A stretch of DNA of 64,000 bases. Origin: Companilactobacillus pabuli. GTDB lineage: Bacteria > Bacillota > Bacilli > Lactobacillales > Lactobacillaceae. This document shows, piece by piece, positions 8,454 to 17,918 of the stretch (the first letter of the stretch is position 1; every line of letters begins with the position of its first letter). The notes beneath the pieces are model-generated. The model saw only the letters and a program-made list of their open reading frames with translations, was not told the origin of the DNA and ran no database searches. The translations under genes and the position numbers were made by a program. Where the stretch lies: positions 930,001 through 994,000 of the forward strand of contig NZ_CP049366.1 in NCBI RefSeq assembly GCF_014058425.1, given 5' to 3'.

Positions 8454-10391
8454 TTATTTCTTTTTAGCAGGTTTCCAAATACCATAGATGATACCTGAGA
8501 TGATAGCACCGATAACAACGGCTAATAAGTAAAGCAATGGTTTATTAGCAAGTGGTGTAACGAAAATACCACCGTGAGGAGCAGGAACGTTGATGCCCCA
8601 AAGTTGTGTCAAGCCACCACCGATTGCTGAACCGATAACACTAGATACGATAACGTGTAGTGGATCTCCGGCAGCAAATGGGATAGCACCTTCAGTAATG
8701 AATGATAAACCTAAGATATAGTTAGATAGACCAGCTTGTCTTTCTTGATCAGTAAACTTGTCTTTCCAGAATGTTGTAGCAATAGCGATTGCTAGAGGTG
8801 GAACCATACCACCAACCATAACGGCAGCCATCAAAGCACCGTCTTGTGTAGCTGTGAAAGTACCAATGGCAAATGTATAAGCGGCTTTGTTGAAAGGACC
8901 ACCCATATCGATTGACATCATACCACCAAGTAATGCACCTAAGATAACGGCATTACCAGTACCCATTGATTCTAGGAAGTGAGTAATTGCAGCGTTAACA
9001 ACGGCGAATATTGGGTCGATTGCGAAGTACATAATAGCACCGGTAAAGAGCAACCCTAGAACTGGATAAATCAAAATTGTCTTCAAACCAGCAAGTGAAT
9101 GTGGAAGATTCTTGAGCCATTTCTTAAGGAAGACAACAACCCAACCAGCGATGAAACCGGCAAGTAGACCACCGATAAATCCGGCCGGACTCTTGGAACT
9201 AACTACAGAAGCTGTAGCTTGTGAAGCCATGTAACCACCAACAAAACCAGGTAGCAAGGCAGGACGATCACCAATTGAAACGGCAATGTAAGCAGCTAAA
9301 ACAGGAATCAAGAAACTAAATGCATAGTTACCAACGTTGTTGAAGAACAAGAACCATTGTGATTTTGCACCAACAGAGTTTTCTAATAGGAATGAAATTG
9401 CCATTAGAATACCACCACCGACAACGAATGGAAGCATGTTACTGATACCATTCATTAAATCAGCATAGATTCTTGACCAAAGTGATTTCTTTTCTTCTGA
9501 TTCTTCTTCATCAGAACTTGCGCCACCTTCATCATGGAAGACTGGGGCTTTTTGTTCAACAGCCAAGTTGATCAATTCTTCGGCTTTGTTGATACCATCA
9601 CTAACGGGACGGTTAACTAAATGCTTGCCATCGAAACGGGGCATTTCAACCTTTTTATCAGCGGCAACGATAACACCGTCGGCACGCTTGATTTCATCGG
9701 CAGTTAATCTGTGTTTAACACCTTCAGAACCGTTGGTTTCAACCTTGATATCGATGCCCATTTTTTCGGCTTGTTCTTTTAGAGCAGCTTCAGCCATGTA
9801 TGTGTGGGCAATACCAGTAGGACAGGCAGTAACAGCGACAACGTAAGGTTTCTTCTTGTCGTCAGCGCTAGCAGCTTTAGCAGCTTCTGCTTGAGCTTTT
9901 TGCTTTTCTTCGTCAGCTTTGTCTTTAGCTTCTTTTTCCTTCATAGCTTGGTCGAATAGGCCTTGAACTTCATCAGGAGTTTTAGCAGCTTTTAAGTTTT
10001 TAACCAATTCTGGATTGATCAAAAGTGATGAAAGGGCAGCTAAAGCTTGCAAGTGAAGATTGTCAGCACCATCTGGAGCAGCAATCATGAAGAATAGGTA
10101 TGCTGGTTGACCGTCTAGTGATTTGTAGTCGATACCGGCATTGCTTTTAGCGAATAAAACAGTTGCACGTTTAACAGCTTTGTCACGAGCGTGTGGCATA
10201 GCAATTCCGTCACCAATACCAGTACTAGTTTGAGCTTCACGTTTTAAGATGTCAGCTTTATAAAGTTCTTTGTCGTCAATGACACCAACTTGATAGTACT
10301 TATCAACCATTTCTTCAATGGCATCCTCTTTGTTAGTAGCTTTCAAGTCCATGATCATGGCGTCTTTTAATAATAGTTGTTTCAAGTCCAT
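8454..10391 (-). CDS. fruA: PTS fructose transporter, fused IIABC
   Basis: 645 aa, three domains in one chain. IIA-Fru lies at residues 1-150 with the phosphorylated histidine H67 (GIAMPHARD). A Lys/Ala/Glu-rich linker follows, then IIB-Fru at about 183-280 with phospho-cysteine C190 (TACPTGIAHTYMA). A second acidic linker (about 285-300) leads to the IIC membrane domain, 300-645, with about ten helices. The protein imports fructose and delivers fructose 1-phosphate to the cytosol for FruK, the next gene upstream. fruR-fruK-fruA is the standard order in lactobacilli. Confidence 0.96.
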   Translation of the reverse strand: MDLKQLLLKDAMIMDLKATNKEDAIEEMVDKYYQVGVIDDKELYKADILKREAQTSTGIGDGIAMPHARDKAVKRATVLFAKSNAGIDYKSLDGQPAYLFFMIAAPDGADNLHLQALAALSSLLINPELVKNLKAAKTPDEVQGLFDQAMKEKEAKDKADEEKQKAQAEAAKAASADDKKKPYVVAVTACPTGIAHTYMAEAALKEQAEKMGIDIKVETNGSEGVKHRLTADEIKRADGVIVAADKKVEMPRFDGKHLVNRPVSDGINKAEELINLAVEQKAPVFHDEGGASSDEEESEEKKSLWSRIYADLMNGISNMLPFVVGGGILMAISFLLENSVGAKSQWFLFFNNVGNYAFSFLIPVLAAYIAVSIGDRPALLPGFVGGYMASQATASVVSSKSPAGFIGGLLAGFIAGWVVVFLKKWLKNLPHSLAGLKTILIYPVLGLLFTGAIMYFAIDPIFAVVNAAITHFLESMGTGNAVILGALLGGMMSIDMGGPFNKAAYTFAIGTFTATQDGALMAAVMVGGMVPPLAIAIATTFWKDKFTDQERQAGLSNYILGLSFITEGAIPFAAGDPLHVIVSSVIGSAIGGGLTQLWGINVPAPHGGIFVTPLANKPLLYLLAVVIGAIISGIIYGIWKPAKKK

Positions 10392-10412
10392 TTTTAAAAG
10401 TCCCCCCTTGGA

Positions 10413-11333
10413 TTAAAGTTCAGTAATAGTAATTTGTTTATAAACTTCGTCAATTTTTTCTTTTGTGGCGATATCTTGACTAAAGGCAGTGGCTGAACCA
10501 CATGCAGCACCAATATGGAAACTTTCGATTGGATCTTTTGTATCCATGAAAGTACCAGAGAAACCAGCAATCATTGAATCACCAGCACCGACTGAATTGA
10601 TAACTGTGCCTTTAGGGGCGTTAGCTTTGTAAGCTTTGTCTTTAGTAACCAACAAAGCACCATCACCAGCCATGGAAACTAAGGCATGTTTTGCACCTTG
10701 TTCCAATAATTTTCTAGCGTAAGTAATAATTTCTTGTTCATCTTTGAAAGTAACGTTGAACAAGTCGGCTAATTCGTGATGATTTGGCTTAACTACTAGT
10801 GGATGTAGGGGCAAAGTATCTAACAATGCTTGTCCAGTAGTATCGATAACGAATTCAGCACCATTTTTTTGAATCTTTTTAGCAATATCTAAATAAAAAT
10901 CTGAATTCAAATTTTTGCAAAGGCTACCAGCCATGATAACAATGTCACCATCACCAATAGTATTTAGATTATCCATGAAGGTTTTCTTTTCAGATTCACT
11001 TATTTGTGGACCAGCACCATTGATTTCAGTTTCCTCATTTTGATCAACAGCATTGATCTTAACGTTGATACGAGTGTCTTCTTTAACTTTAGTAAAAGAA
11101 GTCTTTAGGTTGTGTTGGCTTAACAATTCTTCGAACATTGAACCGGTTGCGCCACCTACAAAACCAAGTGCAGTAGAATCAAGTTTTAATTCTTTAAGAA
11201 TTCTTGAAACGTTGATTCCTTTACCACCAGGAAGTTTCACATCATTAGATGTTCGATTAACTTCACCAGTGTTTAAATTCTTCAATTGTAAAACGTAGTC
11301 AATTGAAGGATTGACTGTAATTGTGTAAATCAC
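10413..11333 (-). CDS. fruK: 1-phosphofructokinase
   Basis: 306 aa, PfkB family. It phosphorylates fructose 1-phosphate to fructose 1,6-bisphosphate. The first PfkB signature is at residues 36-48 (GGKGINVSRILKE) and the second around 249-258 (GAGDSMIAGF) with the catalytic base D252. The start is GTG at 11333 and shares one base with the TAG stop of fruR, with a GGAGG site inside the end of fruR. That one-base overlap implies coupled translation. Tagatose-6-phosphate kinase is a paralogue, but the fruR and fruA neighbours decide for FruK. Confidence 0.95.
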   Translation of the reverse strand: MIYTITVNPSIDYVLQLKNLNTGEVNRTSNDVKLPGGKGINVSRILKELKLDSTALGFVGGATGSMFEELLSQHNLKTSFTKVKEDTRINVKINAVDQNEETEINGAGPQISESEKKTFMDNLNTIGDGDIVIMAGSLCKNLNSDFYLDIAKKIQKNGAEFVIDTTGQALLDTLPLHPLVVKPNHHELADLFNVTFKDEQEIITYARKLLEQGAKHALVSMAGDGALLVTKDKAYKANAPKGTVINSVGAGDSMIAGFSGTFMDTKDPIESFHIGAACGSATAFSQDIATKEKIDEVYKQITITEL

Positions 11334-12085
11334 TATTTTGCCTCCATAATTTTTGTATATTTGTTCAAAAGACTGAATTCCTTTTCTGATAGCTTATTCG
11401 TTATTAATGGAACCTCATCTAAAGTTGCAAAACGACTAAAACTGACTTGCGAAAACTTAGAACTATCAGATAAGACAAAAGCTTGATTGGAATGCGCTAT
11501 TGCTAAGCGCTTGATAGCTGCTTCCTCAGGATCCGGCGTTGTATATCCAGCATCTGTTGAAAAACCATTCGTACCAATAAAGGCGTGATCAAAATGATAA
11601 TTCTCCAAAGTTTGGATAATAGTCGATCCTACTAAAGCTTTTGTAGATGACTTTAATTTCCCCCCTGGGATGAACGTGTTTACTTTGTAATCGGCCAACA
11701 TCGAAGCGTTGTCGACACTGTTAGTAATGACTAGTAAATCGGTATGTTCAATTAAATAGGGAATCATGAATTGAATCGTAGTCCCTGAATCAAGAAAAAT
11801 TACTTCATTATTTTGAACTAGACTAGCAGCTGTTTGGCCAATCATTTTCTTCTCATTAATATGAACTGCAGCTTTTTGTGAAAGAGCAGGTTCTTCATGC
11901 AATGAAATCACGTTTTGAGCACCACCGTGAATTCGCAATAATTTGTGACAATTCTCCAAATCTTGCAAATCACGACGCAAGGTAGACTCCGAAGCACCAG
12001 TTAATGGAATTAAATCGTGGAGTTTGACAATATTATGAATTTTTAATTGTTCAAGAATTATTTGTTGTCTTTCTTCAGTAAGCAC
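11333..12085 (-). CDS. fruR: DeoR-family repressor of the fructose operon
   Basis: 250 aa from a GTG start at 12085. The N-terminal winged helix-turn-helix of the DeoR family is clear (LTEERQQIILEQL and then SESTLRRDLQDLE), and the C-terminal DeoRC sugar-phosphate sensor domain carries GTNGFS and LSDSSKF. It should repress the operon until fructose 1-phosphate accumulates. A longer ORF reaches an ATG at 12115, but that codon lies upstream of the predicted -10 box. GAGGTGA sits 6 bases before the GTG, so the GTG is the better start. fruK overlaps its stop by one base. Confidence 0.94.
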   Translation of the reverse strand: MLTEERQQIILEQLKIHNIVKLHDLIPLTGASESTLRRDLQDLENCHKLLRIHGGAQNVISLHEEPALSQKAAVHINEKKMIGQTAASLVQNNEVIFLDSGTTIQFMIPYLIEHTDLLVITNSVDNASMLADYKVNTFIPGGKLKSSTKALVGSTIIQTLENYHFDHAFIGTNGFSTDAGYTTPDPEEAAIKRLAIAHSNQAFVLSDSSKFSQVSFSRFATLDEVPLITNKLSEKEFSLLNKYTKIMEAK

Positions 12086-12106
12086 TTTCATCACCTCGCA
12101 AATGAT

Positions 12107-12135
12107 ATAATACAACCATTACCGTTCAAAATCAA
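12107..12135 (-). promoter_or_regulatory. Candidate fruRKA promoter
   Basis: Minus strand: TTGATT (12130-12135), 17-base spacer, TATTAT (12107-12112). The transcript would start about 15 bases before the fruR GTG. One CGTTCAAAA repeat overlaps the -35 and the spacer. Confidence 0.6.
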
Positions 12136-12171
12136 TCATAAAAACGCAAAAACTTCCAAAAACGTTCAAAA
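12123..12171. promoter_or_regulatory. Candidate FruR operator, direct repeats
   Basis: The 9-mer CGTTCAAAA occurs at 12123-12131 and again at 12163-12171, exactly 40 bp apart (about four helical turns), with two weaker CGCAAAAA/TTCCAAAAA copies between. Spaced repeats of this sort are typical for DeoR-type repressors. The assignment to FruR is inferred from position. Confidence 0.5.
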
Positions 12172-12286
12172 AAATTAAGAACTTTGAAAAAGTACTGGAC
12201 AATCAATCGCAGTTCAAAGTATTATGAAGTCTGTTTTTGTGCTAAAATTTAGAAATGATAATTATAGTTTAGAAAGGGGGATTTTA

Positions 12287-13561
12287 ATGTTTGTAGATAA
12301 CGTTAAAATCACCGTTAGATCCGGAAAGGGTGGCGACGGGGCGGTAGCTTTTCGTCATGAGAAATATGTTCCACTCGGTGGACCTTCCGGCGGTGATGGT
12401 GGTCGCGGTGGCGATATCATCTTAAAGGCCAATGAAGGTATGAATACTTTAATGGACTTTAGATACAAGAGAATTTTTAAAGCTCAACCTGGTCAAAATG
12501 GTCAAATTAAAGGAATGTACGGTCATAAGGCTGATCCAGTTTATATTAATGTACCAACTGGTACTTCAGTATATGATGTAGAATCTGGTCGTTTGATCGG
12601 TGACTTAATAGAAAATAACCAAGAATTAGTAGTAGCAAAGGGTGGCGACGGTGGTCGTGGAAATATTCACTTTGCCAATTCCAAGAATCAAGCTCCAGAA
12701 GTAGCTGAAAATGGTGAACCTGGTCAAGAAAAGATTATTAAATTGGAATTGAAATTAATTGCTGATGTTGGTTTGGTTGGTTTCCCATCAGTTGGTAAGT
12801 CAACACTTCTATCAGTCTCAACTTCTGCCAAACCTAAGATTGCGGCTTATCATTTTACGACTTTGTCACCAAACCTTGGTATGGTGCGTTTAGAATCAGG
12901 TCGTGACTTTGTTATTGCCGATTTGCCAGGTTTGATTGAAGGAGCTTCAAATGGTGTAGGATTGGGAATCCAATTCTTGCGTCACGTTGAACGTACAAGA
13001 GTTATTTTGCACTTAGTCGACATGGATCCAAACAATGGTCGTGATCCTTACGAAGATTATTTGGCAATCAGAAAAGAATTAGGTAACTATGATGAGAACG
13101 TTTTGAAGCGTCCAGAAGTTATCGTGCCAACTAAGCTGGATATTCCAGGCTCAGAAGAACGGTTAGCTGAGTTCAAAGAGAAATTACCAGAAGATGCTGA
13201 TATTTTCCCAATTTCAAGTATTCAACATACTGGTGTGAAAGCTTTGATGAATCATACTAGTGAAGTCTTGTCTAAGGCAGAGCCAATTCACTTTGATGTT
13301 CAAACTGATGAGACTAAAGAATACAACTATGAACCAGAGAAAAAAGCATTCACGATTGAAAAAGATGGTGAGCACAGTTTCGTTGTTAAAGGTGCTAAGG
13401 TTGAATTACTTCTTCAAAGAACTAATTTGGATCACCAAGATGGAATTATGCGTTTTGCTAGACAACTTAAGTCTATGGGTATTGAAGATGCATTAATTGA
13501 TGCAGGTGCTGAATCTGGAGATTCAGTAACAATTCTCGATTTCACTTTTGAATTTATTTAG
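12287..13561 (+). CDS. obgE: Obg GTPase
   Basis: 424 aa, essential GTPase linked to 50S ribosome assembly and stress signalling. The glycine-rich Obg fold fills residues 1-160 ([13 protein letters not shown]). The G domain follows with G1 GFPSVGKST near 165 and G3 DLPGLIEGA near 212. The C-terminal OCT domain covers about 350-424. An upstream in-frame ATG at 12224 would add 21 residues not seen in the family. AGAAAGGGGG is placed correctly for the ATG at 12287. An inverted repeat ACTTTGAA/TTCAAAGT (12181-12220) lies in the upstream region shared with fruR. Confidence 0.96.
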   Translation: MFVDNVKITVRSGKGGDGAVAFRHEKYVPLGGPSGGDGGRGGDIILKANEGMNTLMDFRYKRIFKAQPGQNGQIKGMYGHKADPVYINVPTGTSVYDVESGRLIGDLIENNQELVVAKGGDGGRGNIHFANSKNQAPEVAENGEPGQEKIIKLELKLIADVGLVGFPSVGKSTLLSVSTSAKPKIAAYHFTTLSPNLGMVRLESGRDFVIADLPGLIEGASNGVGLGIQFLRHVERTRVILHLVDMDPNNGRDPYEDYLAIRKELGNYDENVLKRPEVIVPTKLDIPGSEERLAEFKEKLPEDADIFPISSIQHTGVKALMNHTSEVLSKAEPIHFDVQTDETKEYNYEPEKKAFTIEKDGEHSFVVKGAKVELLLQRTNLDHQDGIMRFARQLKSMGIEDALIDAGAESGDSVTILDFTFEFI

Positions 13562-13574
13562 GGGCAATAAAAAA

Positions 13575-15500
13575 ATGAATAAATCACCGAAAAGAAGATT
13601 TATTACTGGATTTGATGGACTACGTACTTTAGGGGTTATTGGTGTTATCATGTATCACTTGAATCCCAATATTTTTTCCGGCGGGTATTTGGGAGTACCA
13701 ATTTTCTTCCTTATATCGGGTTACTTAATCACAGATCATTATTTTAATACTGTTGATTATGGTGGTTCATTCTCGTTAAGTAATTTTTACACTAAAAGAA
13801 TTAAAAGATTATATCCTGGGATGCTATTTGTACTACTAGCTTCTGGAGCTTATATCGTGCTGTTTTTAAAGGATTTGCTTTATCATTTAGATCAAATCTT
13901 TGTAACAAATGTTTTGAACGTTTACAACTGGTGGCAGATTTTTAACGGTCAATCTTATTTTGAAAGATTTGCTAATAATGAATCTCCATTTACCCATTTG
14001 TGGACGTTGTCAATTGAAGGTCAATTTTATATTGTTTGGCCAATTCTACTTATTTTATTCACCAAGTATGGCGTTAAAAAGAGCCGTATCTTTGGCTTTT
14101 CAATGGTTCTTTCGATTGCTTCGGCAATTTGGATGGCTATCTTATTTAAGCCGGGTGTTGACCCAAGTAGAATTTATTATGGAACTGATACTAGATTATT
14201 CTCCATCCTTCTTGGTTGTGGACTTGCTTTAATCTGGCCAGCTGAGAAATTAAAGAGTGGTCTGAAGAAAAATGACAAACTGAAATTGAATTTGGTAGGA
14301 CTATTGTCATTTGCATTGATGCTTTTGATGATTTTCACGATTAAAGATAATGATCCATTCCTTTATCGTGGTGGGATGTTTATCTTCTCAATCACGACAT
14401 GTATCTTTATTGCGGTCGTTGCGCATCCGGATTCTTTCTGGAATGGCGTTTTATCGAATCGCGTCTTCCATTACGTAGGAACTAGAAGTTATGGTCTTTA
14501 CTTGTATCAATTCCCAGTAATGATTTTCTTTGAATCAAAATTCAAGAACATTGCTGATCATCCAATTCTTTATCCAGTTATTGAAGTTATTTTAATTGTT
14601 TTAGTAACTGAATTTTCATTTAGATTTGTTGAACAACCTTTGGCACATGCTAAATGGCAAGATGTTAAGAACTTCTTCCGTTCTTCAACTAGTGTTCAAA
14701 GAGTGTTAGCGTTGGTTATCGCTGTTATCAGTATGACTGGTTGCTACAGTGTGGTTAAGGCTGTCAGTGCACCTAATCCTAATGTTAATCACAGTGAATT
14801 AGCTACGAAGATTAACAAAAATGAAAAGGCTAATAAAGCTAAGAAGCAAAAGGCTATCGAAAACTTGAAGAAGGCAAAGAATAAGCAAGATGCTACTGGT
14901 AAGATGTCCGATGCTGATTATGCTCGTTATAAGAAAGCGGCCAAATCTAACCCAATCAATACTGAATTTGAAAAGTATGGTTTGACACAAATTGATTTGC
15001 AAAGATTAAAGGATGTGCCAATGACAGCGGTTGGTGATTCCGTTATGGCAGATGGCTCTGATAATTTCTTGAAGTTATTTGATGATAAGAAAGTTATTGT
15101 TGATGCTGCTGTCAGTCGTCAATTGGATCCAAGTATTGATATTTTACAAAAATACAAGGATCAAGGAGTTTTGGCATCTAACGTCATGATTGGTTTAGGA
15201 ACTAATGGACCATTCAATATCCAACAAGTCGGACAAATCATGGACTTAGTTGGTCCTAAGCGTCATGTCTTCTGGATCAATGTTCACGTTCCAACTAGAC
15301 CTTGGGAAAAGACGGTTAATGGTGTCTTAGACGAAGCAACGAAGAAATACAAGAATTTGACAGTCATTGACTGGAACGGTTATTCAGATGGTCATACGGA
15401 TTGGTTCTACGATGACAATGTTCATCCAAATCCTGAAGGTTCAATGTATTATTCTGCTTTTGTCGCAAAAGAGATTTTGAAATCATTAGATAAAAAATAG
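13575..15500 (+). CDS. Acyltransferase 3 / SGNH membrane O-acetyltransferase (OatA-like)
   Basis: 641 aa. The first 400 residues are an acyltransferase-3 domain with about ten membrane helices (start FDGLRTLGVIGVIMYHL, with the family histidine). A Lys-rich linker near 415-450 leads to an extracellular SGNH esterase-like domain with the nucleophile motif GDSVMADGS near 487 and DDNVHPNPEG near 613. This is the build of OatA, which O-acetylates cell-wall muramic acid or other surface glycans using cytosolic acetyl groups. A TTG at 13548 inside obgE is a worse start than ATG 13575, which has AGGGGC upstream. The exact acceptor is unknown. Confidence 0.88.
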   Translation: MNKSPKRRFITGFDGLRTLGVIGVIMYHLNPNIFSGGYLGVPIFFLISGYLITDHYFNTVDYGGSFSLSNFYTKRIKRLYPGMLFVLLASGAYIVLFLKDLLYHLDQIFVTNVLNVYNWWQIFNGQSYFERFANNESPFTHLWTLSIEGQFYIVWPILLILFTKYGVKKSRIFGFSMVLSIASAIWMAILFKPGVDPSRIYYGTDTRLFSILLGCGLALIWPAEKLKSGLKKNDKLKLNLVGLLSFALMLLMIFTIKDNDPFLYRGGMFIFSITTCIFIAVVAHPDSFWNGVLSNRVFHYVGTRSYGLYLYQFPVMIFFESKFKNIADHPILYPVIEVILIVLVTEFSFRFVEQPLAHAKWQDVKNFFRSSTSVQRVLALVIAVISMTGCYSVVKAVSAPNPNVNHSELATKINKNEKANKAKKQKAIENLKKAKNKQDATGKMSDADYARYKKAAKSNPINTEFEKYGLTQIDLQRLKDVPMTAVGDSVMADGSDNFLKLFDDKKVIVDAAVSRQLDPSIDILQKYKDQGVLASNVMIGLGTNGPFNIQQVGQIMDLVGPKRHVFWINVHVPTRPWEKTVNGVLDEATKKYKNLTVIDWNGYSDGHTDWFYDDNVHPNPEGSMYYSAFVAKEILKSLDKK

Positions 15501-15513
15501 ATAGGATTTTTTT

Positions 15514-16440
15514 ATGGAATTAGAATTTTTAGGAACTGGTGCCGGAGTTCCATCAAAGGGCCGTAATGTTTCTAGTACAGCATTAAAAATGTTGGACGAA
15601 CGAAATGAAGTTTGGCTTTTTGACGTTGGCGAGGCTACACAGCATCAAATATTGAAAACAACAATTAAGCCAAGAAAGATTACTAAGATTTTTATCACTC
15701 ATTTGCATGGTGATCATATCTTCGGTCTTCCTGGGTTATTGTCTAGTCGTGCCAATCAAGGTGGCAATACACCATTGGAAATTTATGGACCAGTGGGAAT
15801 TAAAGAATATGTCGAAACATCTTTAAAGATCACTGGTAGTAAATTAGGCTATCAAATTAAATATATCGAGTTAAAAGATGGCGGTGAAATTTTTAATGAT
15901 AAAACTTTCACTGTTTATGCCGGAAAATTAAAGCATCGAGTAACTTGTTTTGGCTATCGCGTAGTTGAAAAACCACGTGTTGGTGAATTGTTAGTTGATA
16001 AATTAGCTCCTTATCACATTCCCAATGGACCAATTTTTGGTCAATTGAAAGCTGGTAAAGAGGTAACATTAGCTGATGGTACAATTTTAAATGGTCAAGA
16101 TTTCATTGGACCTGATAAACCAAGTAAAATTGTGACAATTATTTCTGATACGCGTTATACGCCAGAAATTGATAAATTATCGCAAGATGCTGATGTGATC
16201 GTACATGAATCAACTTTCTCTAATGATGAGAAGAAGTTAGCTTATAACTACTTCCATTCAACAGCTACTCAAGCGGCGCAAGTTGCCAAAAGAAGCCATG
16301 CTAAAGGGTTGATTTTGACTCACATCTCTGCTAGATATACTGGTAGAGGGGCTTTGATTTTACAAAAAGAAGCTCAAAAGATTTTTAAGCCTACGAAAGT
16401 GGCTAAAGATTTTGATATTTACGAAGTACCATTTAATTAA
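15514..16440 (+). CDS. rnz: Ribonuclease Z
   Basis: 308 aa, metallo-beta-lactamase fold. It removes the 3' trailer from tRNA precursors, especially those lacking an encoded CCA. The zinc motif THLHGDH is at 62-68, with further ligands in FAGK-like strands, SDTR and a late histidine (LTHIS). The length is normal for the short RNase Z form. It begins 13 bases after the O-acetyltransferase gene and is followed 18 bases later by the SDR gene, so all are probably in the obgE transcript. Confidence 0.95.
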   Translation: MELEFLGTGAGVPSKGRNVSSTALKMLDERNEVWLFDVGEATQHQILKTTIKPRKITKIFITHLHGDHIFGLPGLLSSRANQGGNTPLEIYGPVGIKEYVETSLKITGSKLGYQIKYIELKDGGEIFNDKTFTVYAGKLKHRVTCFGYRVVEKPRVGELLVDKLAPYHIPNGPIFGQLKAGKEVTLADGTILNGQDFIGPDKPSKIVTIISDTRYTPEIDKLSQDADVIVHESTFSNDEKKLAYNYFHSTATQAAQVAKRSHAKGLILTHISARYTGRGALILQKEAQKIFKPTKVAKDFDIYEVPFN

Positions 16441-16458
16441 TTAGAAAAGAGGATGAGT

Positions 16459-17256
16459 ATGGTTAATTTATTGAATCAGACGATTGTCGTAACTGGTGCA
16501 TCTTCTGGAATTGGTAAAGATGTAGCGGTTAATGCTGCTAAATGTGGTGGCAATGTGATTTTGATTGCTCGTAATGAAGAAAAACTTTTACAAGTAAAAA
16601 ATGAATGTATCCGTGTTGGAGCCGAAAATGCTCAGCATGAATACTTAAGCATCGATATGAGTGATCCTGACCAAATTAGTTCTGGAGTTGAAAAAATCTT
16701 TGAACTAACTGATAGTGTGGATGTTTTAGTCAATGCTGCAGGTTTTGGGGATTTCTCGAATTACATGGAAACTGATTTCGGTAAGATTGAAAAGATGTTT
16801 CGTGTAAACGTCTTAGGTTTAATGTTGATGACTCGTTTAGTGGCCTCACATATGATTGATCAAGGAATTGGTCATATCTTCAATGTCGGCTCGATGGCGG
16901 GCAAAATCACAACTCCTAAGTCTGCAGCCTATGCTGCTACCAAAGCTGCTGTAATTGCCTTCTCTGATGGTTTGAGACTAGAGTTGAAACCATTTGGAAT
17001 TTATGTTACAACTATAAACCCCGGGCCAGTTAAGACTAATTTCTTTAATGTCGCCGATCATTCAGGCAATTATCTAGATTCAGTGAAGTATTTCGTCCTT
17101 GATCCTGATCAACTAGCTTGGGAAATCGTGAAGACTTTTGGTAGAAATAAACGTGAGATCAATCGTCCACGTTACATGGAATTAGCAGCAGTACTTTATA
17201 AATTGGCACCAAGTTTAGGTGATTATTTTGCTGCTACGCTTGGTAACCGTAAATAG
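16459..17256 (+). CDS. Short-chain dehydrogenase/reductase
   Basis: 265 aa, classical SDR. The cofactor loop TGASSGIG is at 12-19, the structural NAAG-like motif (VNAAGFG) near 90, the catalytic Ser in NVGSMAGK near 145, and the active-site YxxxK at Y158-K162. PGPVKTNF follows. Lactobacilli have such a gene after rnz and the substrate is not known. An ATG at 16453 lies against the AAGAGG site, whereas the ATG at 16459 is 6 bases from it, so I use the latter. It may be coupled to the LapA-like gene 12 bases downstream. Confidence 0.9.
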   Translation: MVNLLNQTIVVTGASSGIGKDVAVNAAKCGGNVILIARNEEKLLQVKNECIRVGAENAQHEYLSIDMSDPDQISSGVEKIFELTDSVDVLVNAAGFGDFSNYMETDFGKIEKMFRVNVLGLMLMTRLVASHMIDQGIGHIFNVGSMAGKITTPKSAAYAATKAAVIAFSDGLRLELKPFGIYVTTINPGPVKTNFFNVADHSGNYLDSVKYFVLDPDQLAWEIVKTFGRNKREINRPRYMELAAVLYKLAPSLGDYFAATLGNRK

Positions 17257-17268
17257 GGGAGGATTCAT

Positions 17269-17583
17269 ATGAACGGTAAACAATCTCGATTTGTTATAGG
17301 TTTGGTTATTGCATTGATCGTCGTGATCTTTGCAGTTTTAAATGTCAATCCGGTTACTGTTAGTTTTGGATTCACACGTGTTAAATTACCATTGATTATT
17401 TTGATTATCGTTTCTTTACTTTTAGGAGCTGTAATTACGATGCTTTTGGCTACTTCAGGTAAGAAGAAAGATGATGATCTAAATCGTCACGCAAAGAAAC
17501 AAATTTCTAAAGTTCAAGTATCACACGACAATCAAATTGCCGACGCATTAAAGGAAAATAATGCAAAAAAGCAAACAAAATAG
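17269..17583 (+). CDS. LapA-domain (DUF1049) membrane protein
   Basis: 104 aa with two hydrophobic helices (residues 8-28 and 42-62) separated by a short loop NVNPVTVSFGF, then a charged Lys-rich cytosolic tail. This is the LapA/DUF1049 pattern. In Gram-negatives LapA works in LPS assembly, which cannot apply here, and the role in lactobacilli is unknown. AGGGGAGG lies upstream of ATG 17269. Last gene of the probable obgE-to-lapA run. Confidence 0.85.
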   Translation: MNGKQSRFVIGLVIALIVVIFAVLNVNPVTVSFGFTRVKLPLIILIIVSLLLGAVITMLLATSGKKKDDDLNRHAKKQISKVQVSHDNQIADALKENNAKKQTK

Positions 17584-17592
17584 TATTTTTGC

Positions 17593-17621
17593 TTGCTCAA
17601 ACGATTTTATGATAGTATCAT
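17593..17621 (+). promoter_or_regulatory. Candidate rpmF promoter
   Basis: TTGCTC at 17593-17598, 17-base spacer, TATCAT at 17616-17621. It implies a leader of about 45 bases before rpmF. Confidence 0.5.
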
Positions 17622-17672
17622 ATTAAACGTTAGATTTGATTGAGTTAATATAAATAAAGGAGTTTTTTAAAT

Positions 17673-17858
17673 ATGGCAGTTCCAAAGAGAAAATCATCAA
17701 AACAAAGAAAGCGTCAAAGACGCGCACATCTTAAATTAGATACACCAAACATGCAATTCGACGTTGCTACTGGTGAATATCGTTTAAGTCACCACGTATC
17801 ACCATCAGGTATGTACAAAGGTGAAAAAGTTATCAACAACGATAGCAAAGAAGCTTAA
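17673..17858 (+). CDS. rpmF: 50S ribosomal protein L32, cysteine-free form
   Basis: 61 aa with the L32 start [20 protein letters not shown]. The central zinc ribbon of classical L32 (two CxxC-type pairs) is replaced by [18 protein letters not shown] without any cysteine. This C-minus type is known from lactobacilli and lets the ribosome do without that zinc. AAAGGAG precedes the ATG. Transcribed alone, with a terminator directly after. Confidence 0.96.
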   Translation: MAVPKRKSSKQRKRQRRAHLKLDTPNMQFDVATGEYRLSHHVSPSGMYKGEKVINNDSKEA

Positions 17859-17860
17859 TG

Positions 17861-17890
17861 AAAAAGTCAAGTTGAACTTGGCTTTTTTTT
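17861..17890 (+). terminator. Terminator of rpmF
   Basis: Stem AGTCAAG/CTTGGCT with one G-U pair and a 5-base loop, followed by eight Ts. Confidence 0.8.
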
Positions 17891-17918
17891 ATATAGATTT
17901 AAATGATGAGGTATGACT

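Noticed and set aside
17673-17858. L32 as a broken gene because its zinc cysteines are missing
   Set aside because: Cysteine-free L32 is a known form in lactobacilli, and the ORF is full length with its own ribosome binding site and terminator.
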